Positions 44,579-53,719 of a DNA stretch of 64,000 nt are shown piece by piece. A program made the position numbers and the translations under genes. Location of the stretch: positions 4,385,001 to 4,449,000 of the forward strand of contig JHVA01000001.1 in the NCBI GenBank assembly GCA_000688615.1. The letters are read 5' to 3'. The notes under the pieces were generated by a model. The model saw only the letters and a list, made by a program, of their open reading frames with translations. It was not told the DNA's origin and did not search any database. Numbering within the stretch: the stretch's first letter is position 1; every line of letters starts with the position of its first letter. This stretch comes from Acidobacteriaceae bacterium KBS 146 (GTDB lineage: Bacteria > Acidobacteriota > Terriglobia > Terriglobales > Acidobacteriaceae).

Positions 44579-45439
44579 TTAGAGGAAGCGGAGACTGGGG
44601 AGCGGAGGCAGGATGTCAGATTCGGCTGCATATTTGCGGAAGAGTTCCATGGCCTGGATGCAGTCGGGCGTCAGAGTGTAATGAATGTTTACCGAAAGGT
44701 AATCACGGATGGTCGAGGCGGGGATGGGGATTCGAGGCTCCCACTGGCGGACCAGATCCTCAATGTGAAGCAAACCGTGATCGCGAGAGCGGATCAGGTC
44801 TTCGGTGATTTGTGTTGATGTGACGTGGCTGGCTGCGAAGGCCTCTGGACGAACTGCCCAGACAGCCGCGACCCAAGGCAGGCCGGTTCGTGTGCGCCAT
44901 TCGTAAGCGACGTCGAACCACTGGCATGGCCCGACGGATTCTTCTATTTTGGTACGGTTTTCATGGGCGAGGAGAGCCGGGTCGCCGATCAGCAGGGCAG
45001 CATCCGCATGATGGAGCATAGCGAGAGGATTCGCGTGTTCGGTCAGGAATCGAGGTTGAGTTCCGAGGAATTTGCGGAAGAGGATTTCAACGTATGCACG
45101 AGAGCTGCGGGAGGCATCGTCGGCGGCGACCGTGCGAACCGTCTGGAGAGTGTGAGTGTTTTTGACGATGAGCTGGATGGAGCGGACGTGATCGAGGGAG
45201 GCGATGGTGCATCCGGGGACGATGGCGAGGTCCGGTGTCAGCGAGGCAATTGGGATGAGTCCAAGGTCCGCTCGGCCAGCGAGCAGTTCATCGGCGCATC
45301 GCGAGGGCAGTGTGTAGTGAAGCCGATAGCGTTTCAGGAGCTCAGTCGAGAGCGGGGGGTGCTCCAGGTCCCACATTAGGGGAGCTGGATTAAGAAACTT
45401 GATGGCGGCGACGCGAACGGGATGGAGTGAAGTTCCCAA
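44579..45439 (-). CDS. mqnA: Chorismate dehydratase MqnA (futalosine pathway)
   Basis: A 286-residue periplasmic-binding-protein-like enzyme that dehydrates chorismate to 3-enolpyruvylbenzoate, the first committed step of menaquinone synthesis by the futalosine route. Signatures are RVAAIKFLNPAPLMW near the N-terminus, ELLAGRADLGLIPIASL, and ALLIGDPALL. It apparently starts with TTG at 45439, as no ATG is available near the conserved start. No other mqn gene is in the window. It is divergent from the DUF3565 gene. Confidence 0.9.
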   Translation of the reverse strand: MGTSLHPVRVAAIKFLNPAPLMWDLEHPPLSTELLKRYRLHYTLPSRCADELLAGRADLGLIPIASLTPDLAIVPGCTIASLDHVRSIQLIVKNTHTLQTVRTVAADDASRSSRAYVEILFRKFLGTQPRFLTEHANPLAMLHHADAALLIGDPALLAHENRTKIEESVGPCQWFDVAYEWRTRTGLPWVAAVWAVRPEAFAASHVTSTQITEDLIRSRDHGLLHIEDLVRQWEPRIPIPASTIRDYLSVNIHYTLTPDCIQAMELFRKYAAESDILPPLPSLRFL

Positions 45440-45475
45440 AGACCTAGTTTAGAAGATGCAGTGAGGAGCAAAACG

Positions 45476-45667
45476 ATGCGGCGTGCGATCATCGGCTTTC
45501 ATCGCGATGAAGAGAATCATTGGGTAGCAGACCTGGAGTGTGGGCACGGGCAGCATGTGCGCCATGATCCGCCATGGATGGTTCGGGAATGGGTGACGAC
45601 GGAAGAGGGGCGAAGGTCGCGGCTCGGGAGCGAATTGGACTGCAAACGATGCGAGGAAGAGGCGTAA
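45476..45667 (+). CDS. DUF3565 small protein
   Basis: 63 residues, from the ATG at 45476 with GAGGAG seven bases upstream. The sequence follows the family pattern: RRAIIGFHRDEENHWVADL, then CGHGQHVRHDPPW, an EWV-x-TEEGR block and a final Cys-x2-Cys. One His-rich and two Cys-containing clusters suggest metal binding. The biological role is unknown. It is divergent from mqnA. Confidence 0.85.
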   Translation: MRRAIIGFHRDEENHWVADLECGHGQHVRHDPPWMVREWVTTEEGRRSRLGSELDCKRCEEEA

Positions 45668-45791
45668 AAGATTTTTGCCGGATGAACGGGCAGGAACTTG
45701 TAGGATTCATGGCGTGCTGGGAATCAGGCTTACGCAGTCGTGGTGATGCTCTGGTGATACCCGGATATATTGAGCGGTTGGAGCCCAGGAT

Positions 45792-46895
45792 ATGGATCGT
45801 CGAAGATTTCTTTCTGCCTCAGGAGCTGCCGCGATGGCGCTCCAATCGGGAGCTGCGGTTGGCGCGAGCCGGACAAAACAGCACGGATTGCCGAAAGCGA
45901 TGATGAAGCTTGGCTGTCAGAGTGCGCCGACAACGGATGCGCATTTGAAGTATCTGGCACGTTATGGCGTGAAACATATCTGCGGCTACCCGGAGACCTC
46001 CGAGGGAAGAATCGCATCGACCATTGATGAGTTGAGCCGTATGCGCGACCTAGCGGAGAAGAATGGCATTGAGATTCTGTGCGTTGGGCCACCGATTCTT
46101 GAATCGAGTTACATCGATCGTGAAAAGCATCCTGCGATCATGTTGGCGAAGAGTCCGGAACGGGATCGGGACATCGAACAGCTGCAGATCCTGATTCGCA
46201 ACTGCGCACGAGTCGGACTTCCTTCGATCAAGTACAACATGAGCATTCTCGGTGTGCTGCGATCCGGCAGAGTTCCTGGGCGCGGAGACGCGAGTTACAG
46301 CCAGTGGAGGCTCTCCGAAGCGCATCCCAAAACTCCGCTGACAACCGCAGGAGCTGTGGATGCGGAGGCATTTTGGGAGAGGATCACGTATTTTCTTGAT
46401 CGGGTGATTCCGACAGCGAATGAGTACAAGATTCGTATGGCGTGTCATCCGCACGATCCCGGCGTGCCCCCGAACGGATATCAGGGCGTAGATCGCGTGC
46501 TGGGAACCGTCGATGGCCTGAAGAAGTTTGTTTCCATTCGCGAGAGTGAATATCACGGCTTGAACTTCTGCCAGGGAACAGTATCGGAGATGCTGGCGGA
46601 TCCGGGGAGAGAGATCTTCGATGTGATTCGCTATTTCGGTACACGGAAGAAGATCTTCAACGTTCATTTCCGCAACATTCGCGGTCACCGCGATGACTTT
46701 GTCGAGGTGTATCCGGACGAGGGCGATGTGGACATGTGGAAGGCGATCCAGGTGTATCGCGAGGTTGGGTATCCTTATATGCTGATGCCGGATCATGTTC
46801 CGGTGGCAGAGAGCGATCCCCATGGGCTGCAGTCATTCGCTTACTGTTATGGATATATTCGCGGATTGATTCAGGTAGTGCAGTCGCAGACATAG
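45792..46895 (+). CDS. Tat-exported mannonate-dehydratase-like TIM-barrel protein
   Basis: A 367-residue protein. The N-terminus MDRRRFLSASGAAAMAL is a Tat signal. The rest matches the UxuA/xylose-isomerase-like barrel: CHPHDPG (His219, Asp222), NFCQGT (Cys260), VHFRNIRGH (His292) and PDH (Asp334, His335), all equivalents of UxuA metal ligands. UxuA dehydrates D-mannonate in the cytoplasm, so an exported version probably has a different sugar-acid substrate. It precedes dprA on the same strand with an 18-bp gap. Confidence 0.8.
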   Translation: MDRRRFLSASGAAAMALQSGAAVGASRTKQHGLPKAMMKLGCQSAPTTDAHLKYLARYGVKHICGYPETSEGRIASTIDELSRMRDLAEKNGIEILCVGPPILESSYIDREKHPAIMLAKSPERDRDIEQLQILIRNCARVGLPSIKYNMSILGVLRSGRVPGRGDASYSQWRLSEAHPKTPLTTAGAVDAEAFWERITYFLDRVIPTANEYKIRMACHPHDPGVPPNGYQGVDRVLGTVDGLKKFVSIRESEYHGLNFCQGTVSEMLADPGREIFDVIRYFGTRKKIFNVHFRNIRGHRDDFVEVYPDEGDVDMWKAIQVYREVGYPYMLMPDHVPVAESDPHGLQSFAYCYGYIRGLIQVVQSQT

Positions 46896-46913
46896 TGGCG
46901 AGGAGAGACGATT

Positions 46914-48104
46914 TTGAAGTGGGGCCGGCAAGAAGAGAAGTTAGCCGATACGGTTTGGACGGAGTCGCAGCTTGCGTGGCTTGCACTGGTCCTGACACCC
47001 GCGATGGGAGCGACTCGCACATGGCGAGTGATGAAGCGGCTGGATGAACCTCGGCAGATTTTTGAGGCTTCGCTTACGGAGCTGGAGGGGTTGGGAATGC
47101 CGGCCCAGTCCGCACAATTCATCTTTGAGGGGAAGGCACGTGAGGCCGCGGAGGATGAGTGGACGCGCGTGAGAGAGAGCGGTGGGTCAATCCTGACTCC
47201 CTCCGAAGACGGGTACCCGACACGGCTTCGTGAGATCTACGATCCCCCGGCGGTGCTGTGGATTCGAGGAGATGTCGAGCTGCTTTCCCGTCCAGGGATT
47301 GCAGTGGTAGGGACGCGTCATCCCTCACCCTACGGAACGGGAATGGCTGAGCTGCTGTCGCGTGACCTGGCTGCCCGACGCCTAACTATATTAAGCGGGA
47401 TGGCCCGCGGCGTAGATACTGCTGCTCATAAGGGAGCTCTTGAGGCAAGAGGAAAGACGGTCGCCGTTTGGGGTACCGGGATCGACGTGATCTATCCGAA
47501 AGAAAATAAAAAGCTTGCCGAGCAGATTCTCGACAGCGGGGGAACCATTGTCAGCGAATATCCGCTGGGAACGTTTCCTGCTCCGCAAAACTTTCCTATC
47601 CGGAATCGGATCCTGAGCGGGATGAGTATCGGGGTTCTGGTAATCGAAGCAGCGGAGCATAGCGGAACCCGGATCACTGCGAGACTGGCGATGGAGCAGA
47701 ACCGAGACGTCTATGCGGTTCCGGGAAACGTCACCAACAAAAACGCATGGGGTCCTAACACGCTGATAAAACAGGGAGCGAAGCTTACGGCGACCTGGGA
47801 GGATATCTGGGAGGATCTACCCTCCGAACTGCGGCTCCGGCTGGAAGGGGAGCTGGGGGGAAGAGGGGGGCCTGAATCGAAAGACGCTGGTGCCGCATCC
47901 TTATTTAGCGAAACAAGACTGTCGCAACATGAGCGGATGATCCTCGAAAGGCTGAGGCAGGATGAGTCGACTCAACTGGACGAGCTGATTGAACAGTTGG
48001 AAGGCGAACTTGGATCGGCAGAGATTTTTACCGGATTATTTGAGCTGGAGTTGGCGGGCCAGATAAGGCAGCTGCCAGGAAAGAATTACATACGGACGAT
48101 GTAA
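46914..48104 (+). CDS. dprA: DNA-processing protein DprA
   Basis: A 396-residue protein that loads RecA on single-stranded DNA taken up in transformation. An N-terminal helical/SAM-like part (about 1-75) is followed by the extended Rossmann core (about 95-310) with GIAVVGTRHPSPYG, LSGMARGVDTAAHKGAL and GTGIDVIYPKEN, then a C-terminal winged helix (about 330-396). The start is TTG at 46914, with GAGGAG eight bases upstream. Together with yifB/comM it hints at natural competence. Confidence 0.95.
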   Translation: MKWGRQEEKLADTVWTESQLAWLALVLTPAMGATRTWRVMKRLDEPRQIFEASLTELEGLGMPAQSAQFIFEGKAREAAEDEWTRVRESGGSILTPSEDGYPTRLREIYDPPAVLWIRGDVELLSRPGIAVVGTRHPSPYGTGMAELLSRDLAARRLTILSGMARGVDTAAHKGALEARGKTVAVWGTGIDVIYPKENKKLAEQILDSGGTIVSEYPLGTFPAPQNFPIRNRILSGMSIGVLVIEAAEHSGTRITARLAMEQNRDVYAVPGNVTNKNAWGPNTLIKQGAKLTATWEDIWEDLPSELRLRLEGELGGRGGPESKDAGAASLFSETRLSQHERMILERLRQDESTQLDELIEQLEGELGSAEIFTGLFELELAGQIRQLPGKNYIRTM

Positions 48105-48358
48105 AAGATGAAAGCCTCCTCGCGTATAGCTAAGACGTTTATCTGCAGATAGTTGCGGTGGAGACGGATGTCCCGGTCGGAATTATGAGAGCAGGTTCTC
48201 AGTGGTAACGTTTTGACACTGCCTTCGTCTGTTGGAGATTGTGAAGGGTGACGGAACCGTAGAACCGTGTTAGGTTCGCAAGGGAATCCTCGAAAGACAG
48301 CGAAGGAAGAATGGAACCTTTGGCTTAGGCCGGACGTTCTGAGGAATAAAGGAAATCA

Positions 48359-51202
48359 ATGGCTAAGTCACTAGTGATCGTAGAGTCGCCAGCGAAAGCG
48401 AAGACGATCAATAAATATCTCGGCAGCGACTACGTAGTGGAGGCCTCATTGGGCCACATTATGGACCTGCCCAAAAACGATATCGGAGTGGAGCTGAAGA
48501 AGAGGACCTTCGAGCCAACGCTGATCGTCTCTCCGGGAAAAGAGAAGGTTGTAGACCGTTTGAAGAAGCTGGCGGCCAAGGCCGACACGGTTTACCTGGC
48601 ACCTGACCCGGATCGCGAAGGTGAGGCGATTGCGGCTCATCTGTCGATGCAGCTACTGCCGGTGGTGAAGGACAAGAAGAGAGTACGTCGGGTGACCTTC
48701 AACGAGATTACCCAGAAGGCGGTGAAAGCGGCCTTCGAACATGCGCGTGATGTGGATGAAAATCTCGTGGATGCGCAGCAGACCCGCCGTGTGCTGGATC
48801 GTTTAGTGGGATATCAGATCTCGCCACTTTTGTGGGATAAGGTCCGGCGCGGCCTGAGCGCAGGCCGTGTACAGACCGTGGCTCTGCGATTGATTGTGGA
48901 GCGGGAGCAGGAGATTAATGAGTTCAAACCGGTGGAGTATTGGACGATCGATGCGGATCTTCTACCGGGTGGTGGAAAGCAGGGATTGACGGCACGATTT
49001 GTCGGCGTCAACGGTATCCCCTCGCGGGTAGCCAACGGCGTGGATGCCGAGGGCAAGGAGCAGTTCCTTTCGAATGCTCTGCCGGACGGCGATGCCGTCG
49101 AGGAGGTTGTCGGCGAGCTTCAGAAGGCAAAGTGGAGTGTTAAGGCGGTCGAGAAGAAAGAGCGGAGGAACAATCCTAAAGCTCCGTTCACGACCAGCAA
49201 ATTGCAGCAAGAGGCAGCTGGACGATTGGGGTTCAACGTACGGCGTACGATGGGCGTCGCGCAGCGACTCTATGAAGGTGTCGAGCTGGGCTCTGAAGGT
49301 ACTGTCGGCCTGATTACGTATATGCGTACGGACTCGACTCGCGTCAGCCCGGATGCGATTGCGGAGGCACGTGAGTTTATCGGCAAGCTGGGCGCAGCGT
49401 ATCTGCCTGGGAAGCCGAATGAGTTTGCCGGCAAAAAACAGGCGCAGGCACAGGACGCGCACGAAGCGATTCGACCGACCTCGGTCAAATTCACGCCGGA
49501 TTCGATCCGCAGATATCTCTCGGACGAGCAATATCGACTTTACAAGCTGATCTGGCAGAGGTTTGTGGCCAGCCAGATGACGCCTGCGGTCTTCGATCAG
49601 ACGACGGTAGAGATTGACGCTAAGGCCAAGCTGACGTATGACTTCAGGGTCAGCGGAAGCGTGCTGAAGTTCGACGGACACCTGAAGTTTGAAGAGGAAG
49701 ATAAACGTGCCCGTCTGGCTGCGAAGGAGAAGGCAGCCAAAGGAGAGCGGCTTGCGCAACAGAATGCCGTTGCGGACGCGGACGGTGACGAAGATACCGA
49801 GCGTCGCCTTCCTGAGCTCTCGGCGGGTGAGGCTTTGAAGCTTGAAAAGCTGGACCCGGAACAGAAGTTTACGCAGCCTCCGCCGCGTTACAACGAAGCG
49901 AGCCTGGTGAAGACCCTTGAAGAGAAGGGAATCGGGCGACCCTCGACTTATGCATCGATTATCAACACGATCCAAGACCGCGATTACGTGAAGAAGATCA
50001 CCGGGCGGTTTGTTCCGACGGAGATCGGTACTGTTGTCACGAAGCTGCTGGTGAAGAACTTCCCCTACATCTTCGATACGCAATATACGGCGACGCTGGA
50101 AGGCGAGTTGGATGCAGTCGAAGACGGTCAGGAACGTTGGACGGATTTGTTGAACGGCTTTTACGGACACTTTGAGAAGGAGCTCAAGGTCGCCGAGAAG
50201 CACATGGAAGATATCAAGCGAATGGAAGAGCCTACCAAAGAGGTCTGCGAGCAGTGCGGCTCACCGCTGATTCTGAAGTGGGGTAAGTTCGGGAGTTTCT
50301 TCTCCTGCTCCAACTTTACGAAGTCCAAGCCGATGAATGTCGCTGCAGGCGCATGGAAGAAAGATTCCAAGGCTGTCCTCAAGAAAGTCACATCGGCCTT
50401 CGTCTTTCCCATGACGGTCAAGGCGATGACGGACGACGTTACCGATTTCAGCCGCGAAGCGAAGGATGCAAAGGAACTGACATCCGCCATTCAGGAGGCA
50501 CAAGGAAAGGGTAAGAAGGTTGTGGTAGAGACCTTCAGCTGCGACTTCACAAAAGAGAACTACGCGGCGAAGCCTGACCTGAATGCGCCTGGCGCGGACG
50601 AAGTAGCGGAAGAGGAGTTCTGCGATAACTGCGGTCGCGTCATGGTGCTGCGCAACGGGCCGTGGGGACCGTTTATGGCTTGCCCCGGTTACAACGAGGA
50701 TCCCCCGTGCAAGACGATTCGCAAGTTGAACCAGAAGGTGCAGCAAAAGCCGCCGGTACAACTTGAAGAGGCCTGTCCGAAGTGCGGCAAGCCGCTGCTT
50801 TTGCGCCAGGGCCAGTACGGGGAGTTCGTCAGCTGTAGCGGCTATCCGAAGTGCAAGTACATCAAGCAGGACCTGCTGGATGTGAAGTGCCCGAAGTGCG
50901 GCGGAGACATCGCAGCCCGGAAGACGAAGCGTGGCGACGTCTTTTATGGCTGTGTCAACTATCCGAAGTGCGATTTTGCTTCTAACCAGAAGCTGATCAA
51001 CGAATCCTGTCCGAAGTGCGATAGCGCGTATCTGCTTGAAGTGATCAACGATAAGGGTACCTTCTGGGTTTGCCCGAACAACCGGGAAGCACTGCCGAAG
51101 CGGAGGAAGAAGAAGGGTGCAGCAGAGGAGGAGGCTGTATCGTCGGCCCCTCCTTGTACTTACGAAAAGCAGGTAGCCCAGCCTGAGGGCGAGGCTGCCT
51201 GA
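48359..51202 (+). CDS. topA: DNA topoisomerase I
   Basis: A 947-residue type IA topoisomerase relaxing negative supercoils. The Toprim domain opens with LVIVESPAKAKTI and has DPDREGEA (83-90). The catalytic Tyr321 lies in GLITYMRTDSTR. The C-terminal third carries five four-Cys zinc-ribbon units in a row (starting VCEQCG, FCDNCG, ACPKCG, KCPKCG, SCPKCD), more than the three of E. coli. The start ATG follows AAAGGAAATCA. The 254 bp after dprA hold no gene. Confidence 0.97.
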   Translation: MAKSLVIVESPAKAKTINKYLGSDYVVEASLGHIMDLPKNDIGVELKKRTFEPTLIVSPGKEKVVDRLKKLAAKADTVYLAPDPDREGEAIAAHLSMQLLPVVKDKKRVRRVTFNEITQKAVKAAFEHARDVDENLVDAQQTRRVLDRLVGYQISPLLWDKVRRGLSAGRVQTVALRLIVEREQEINEFKPVEYWTIDADLLPGGGKQGLTARFVGVNGIPSRVANGVDAEGKEQFLSNALPDGDAVEEVVGELQKAKWSVKAVEKKERRNNPKAPFTTSKLQQEAAGRLGFNVRRTMGVAQRLYEGVELGSEGTVGLITYMRTDSTRVSPDAIAEAREFIGKLGAAYLPGKPNEFAGKKQAQAQDAHEAIRPTSVKFTPDSIRRYLSDEQYRLYKLIWQRFVASQMTPAVFDQTTVEIDAKAKLTYDFRVSGSVLKFDGHLKFEEEDKRARLAAKEKAAKGERLAQQNAVADADGDEDTERRLPELSAGEALKLEKLDPEQKFTQPPPRYNEASLVKTLEEKGIGRPSTYASIINTIQDRDYVKKITGRFVPTEIGTVVTKLLVKNFPYIFDTQYTATLEGELDAVEDGQERWTDLLNGFYGHFEKELKVAEKHMEDIKRMEEPTKEVCEQCGSPLILKWGKFGSFFSCSNFTKSKPMNVAAGAWKKDSKAVLKKVTSAFVFPMTVKAMTDDVTDFSREAKDAKELTSAIQEAQGKGKKVVVETFSCDFTKENYAAKPDLNAPGADEVAEEEFCDNCGRVMVLRNGPWGPFMACPGYNEDPPCKTIRKLNQKVQQKPPVQLEEACPKCGKPLLLRQGQYGEFVSCSGYPKCKYIKQDLLDVKCPKCGGDIAARKTKRGDVFYGCVNYPKCDFASNQKLINESCPKCDSAYLLEVINDKGTFWVCPNNREALPKRRKKKGAAEEEAVSSAPPCTYEKQVAQPEGEAA

Positions 51203-51238
51203 TGTCGGAGAGCAGACTGAGACTGAAAGAGAGTATGA

Positions 51239-51658
51239 ATGGCAACTGCGGCTGATGCGGAACTGATACTGAGGCTTTATGAGATGCGACGCGAGGAGAC
51301 GCTGAGGAAATCACGTCGCTTCATGGTCTTCGACTTTCAGCCCAAGACGCTGGAAGAGCTTCGGGCGGTTTCGCGCGATGTAGGGTCCCAACACAATGCT
51401 GCCTGGAGGCAAGTGCTGGGATACTGGGAGATGGCTGCCTCTCTGGTTCTGCGGGGCGCACTCGATGCGGATCTCTTTCTGGACTCGAATGGAGAGGGCG
51501 TCCTGATCTATGCCAAGTTCCATCACTTCCATGTTGAGACGGAAAAGCAGTCGGGAAATCCGTTCATGCGGCAGACGGCGGCGCTGATTGAGAAGTATCC
51601 TGCAGCAGCCAGGTTGCACGACGGATTTCTCCGATCCTTGGGGTTGGCAAAGGGATAA
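51239..51658 (+). CDS. Hypothetical protein, DUF4760-like size
   Basis: A 139-residue soluble protein, mostly predicted helical (LILRLYEMRREETLRKSRRFMVFDF, then an alternating LVLRGALDADLFLDSNGEG segment). It has no signal peptide or obvious catalytic motif. The start ATG at 51239 lies 36 bp after topA, so the two may share a transcript. It resembles short conserved acidobacterial proteins but I cannot name a characterised family with confidence. Confidence 0.7.
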   Translation: MATAADAELILRLYEMRREETLRKSRRFMVFDFQPKTLEELRAVSRDVGSQHNAAWRQVLGYWEMAASLVLRGALDADLFLDSNGEGVLIYAKFHHFHVETEKQSGNPFMRQTAALIEKYPAAARLHDGFLRSLGLAKG

Positions 51659-51740
51659 CTGTTCTGTTCCCTTCACTTTCCTTTTTGCATCCATTTCTGT
51701 TACAACTGCTAAGGTAGTCTATGGAAACTGATGTATGTGC

Positions 51741-51765
51741 GCCGCCTGGAAACTGGGCGGCTTTG
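51741..51765 (+). terminator. Possible terminator after the topA-downstream gene
   Basis: GCCGCC (51741-51746) pairs with GGCGGC (51756-51761), followed by TTTGC. The stem is short but GC-only, and it lies 80 bp after the preceding stop. Confidence 0.4.
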
Positions 51766-51797
51766 CTGTAAATTCTTGAAAAGACGGGTTGCAGACT

Positions 51798-52082
51798 ATG
51801 GCAAAGGCAGTTTGGAATGGACAGGTTCTCGCTGAGAGCGATACCTACGAGACGGTGGAAGGTAATATCTACTTTCCCGACGAGACGGTTAAGCGAGAGT
51901 TCCTGCGGCCGAGTTCTACGACCTCCAGCTGTCCCTGGAAGGGTCAGGCTCGGTATTACACCATCATCGTCGATGGGCAGGAAAACCAGGACGCGGCGTG
52001 GTATTACCCCGATCCAAAGCCTGCCGCCCGGAACGTAAAGCATCATGTGGCTTTCTGGCGTGGCGTCGAAGTAACAAAGTAA
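51798..52082 (+). CDS. DUF427 domain protein
   Basis: A 94-residue protein, starting at the ATG at 51798 (MAKAVWNGQVLAES). A TTG three codons earlier is possible. The core GNIYFPDETV, then KGQARYYTIIVDGQENQDAAWYYPDP, is characteristic of DUF427, a small beta-rich domain of unknown function common in soil bacteria. The only Cys lies in SCPWKG, which is also conserved in the family. Confidence 0.88.
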   Translation: MAKAVWNGQVLAESDTYETVEGNIYFPDETVKREFLRPSSTTSSCPWKGQARYYTIIVDGQENQDAAWYYPDPKPAARNVKHHVAFWRGVEVTK

Positions 52083-52208
52083 CTTTTCCAAATTCTTCCA
52101 ATTCTCGATTGCAGGAAAGCAGGCCTATGTCCAGGTCATGCGTTCTGCGATATCGTCGTCGCGCTTTTGTGCGAATCTCTTCTTTTCCGTAGACTCTGAT
52201 GATCCGAG

Positions 52209-53690
52209 ATGAATGGTGATGACGTGCGTTCTGACGCGATAGAGAAGACGCTGGATCCGGGCAGTGACGGAGACTGGGCTTCGCTGCGTGCTTTAGGGCA
52301 TCGTATGGTCGACGAGATATTCGACCACCTTCAGGGAAGACGCAACGAACCGGTATGGCAGCCGATTCCTGAAGAGATCCGAAAGTTAATTGCAGCTGAT
52401 CCTATTCCCAGGGAGGGCGAGGGAGCAGCGGCCTCCTATGAGCGTTTTGTGACGCAGATTCTTCCCTTCGGTATAGGGAACACCCACCCGCGTTTCTGGG
52501 GATGGGTGATGGGAACTGGAACGGCTGAAGGCGTTCTTGCGGAGATGCTGGCGGCAGGAATGAATCCAAACGTGGGTGGATTCGACGACTCGGCCACCAT
52601 GGTGGAGGAACAGGTCATCCGGTGGATGGCAGAGCTGATGGGGATGCCTTCCGGAACGAGTGGACTGCTGATGAGCGGCGGCACGATGGCCAACCTGATT
52701 GGTCTAGCTGTAGGACGCTATGCAAAGGCAGGATTTGATGTGCGTGCCGAAGGCCTGCAGGGCGGGCCTTTACTTCGCGTGTACTGTTCCACGGAGGCGC
52801 ATAGCTGGCTCAAAAAAGCGATGGATCTGATGGGAATGGGGCGTGTTGCTCTGTGCGTCATCGGAGTTGACGATCATTACCGTCTGCAGGTTGGAGAATT
52901 GCGCGAGGCGATCACTTCGGATCGCGCCGCCGGATACAGGCCTGTCTGCGTTGTGGCAACGGCAGGAACGGTGAACACGGGAGCGACGGATGACCTTAGT
53001 GCAATCGCCGATCTTTGCGCAACGGAGGATCTCTGGTTTCACGTGGATGGTGCTTTTGGCGCCGCTGCCTACTGGTCGGAAAAACTACGCACACAGATGA
53101 GAGGGCTGGAGCGAGCCGATTCCCTCGCGTTTGATCTGCACAAGTGGGGCTACATGCCTTACGACATTGGTTGCGTGCTTGTGCGTGATGCCGAGATGCA
53201 TGAAGCGGCGTTTGCGACAGGCGCGAGTTATCTGACCGCGATGGAACGAGGGCCGGCCGCCGGAGGGATTCGATTTGCAGATCGCGGCATTGAGCTGTCG
53301 CGGGGCTTTAGGGCGCTGAAAGCGTGGATGAGTCTGAAAGCACTTGGCGTAAATGCGATCACTGCTGTGATTGAGCAGAACGTTGAGCAGGCGCAATATC
53401 TTGCTTCGTTGGTCGACGCATCCTCAGAGCTTGAGCTGGCTGCTGAAACTCCTCTCAATATTGTCTGCTTTCGTTATGCAGGAGCGAGTGATGCGCAGAA
53501 TAAAGAGGTGCTGATGCGGCTGCAGGAGAGCGGCGCGGCGGTTCCGTCAGGCACGGTGCTTCGAGGGCGATTTGCTATCCGCGTGGCTATCTCGAATCAT
53601 CGTTCGCGACGAGAAGATTTTGATCTTCTGGTACAAACCGTGGAACAGATAGGCCGTGAAGTGATCGCAGAGGCATCGAGTCGTCGCTGA
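52209..53690 (+). CDS. PLP-dependent group II amino-acid decarboxylase
   Basis: A 493-residue fold-type I enzyme related to aromatic-L-amino-acid and glutamate decarboxylases. The PLP lysine is Lys312 in DLHKWGYMPYD. His198 (EAHSW) stacks on the cofactor and Asp280 (HVDGAFG) contacts its nitrogen. The N-terminal helical swap domain is present. The substrate cannot be predicted from these motifs. Relatives in acidobacteria often act on Trp, Tyr or Phe. It follows the DUF427 gene by 126 bp. Confidence 0.9.
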   Translation: MNGDDVRSDAIEKTLDPGSDGDWASLRALGHRMVDEIFDHLQGRRNEPVWQPIPEEIRKLIAADPIPREGEGAAASYERFVTQILPFGIGNTHPRFWGWVMGTGTAEGVLAEMLAAGMNPNVGGFDDSATMVEEQVIRWMAELMGMPSGTSGLLMSGGTMANLIGLAVGRYAKAGFDVRAEGLQGGPLLRVYCSTEAHSWLKKAMDLMGMGRVALCVIGVDDHYRLQVGELREAITSDRAAGYRPVCVVATAGTVNTGATDDLSAIADLCATEDLWFHVDGAFGAAAYWSEKLRTQMRGLERADSLAFDLHKWGYMPYDIGCVLVRDAEMHEAAFATGASYLTAMERGPAAGGIRFADRGIELSRGFRALKAWMSLKALGVNAITAVIEQNVEQAQYLASLVDASSELELAAETPLNIVCFRYAGASDAQNKEVLMRLQESGAAVPSGTVLRGRFAIRVAISNHRSRREDFDLLVQTVEQIGREVIAEASSRR

Positions 53691-53719
53691 ACTGATCGCG
53701 AGGACCCGCTGCCTCTGCA

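Noticed and set aside
48213..48241. TTGACA upstream of topA as a promoter
   Set aside because: The expected -10 position reads AGATTG, which is not a credible -10 box.
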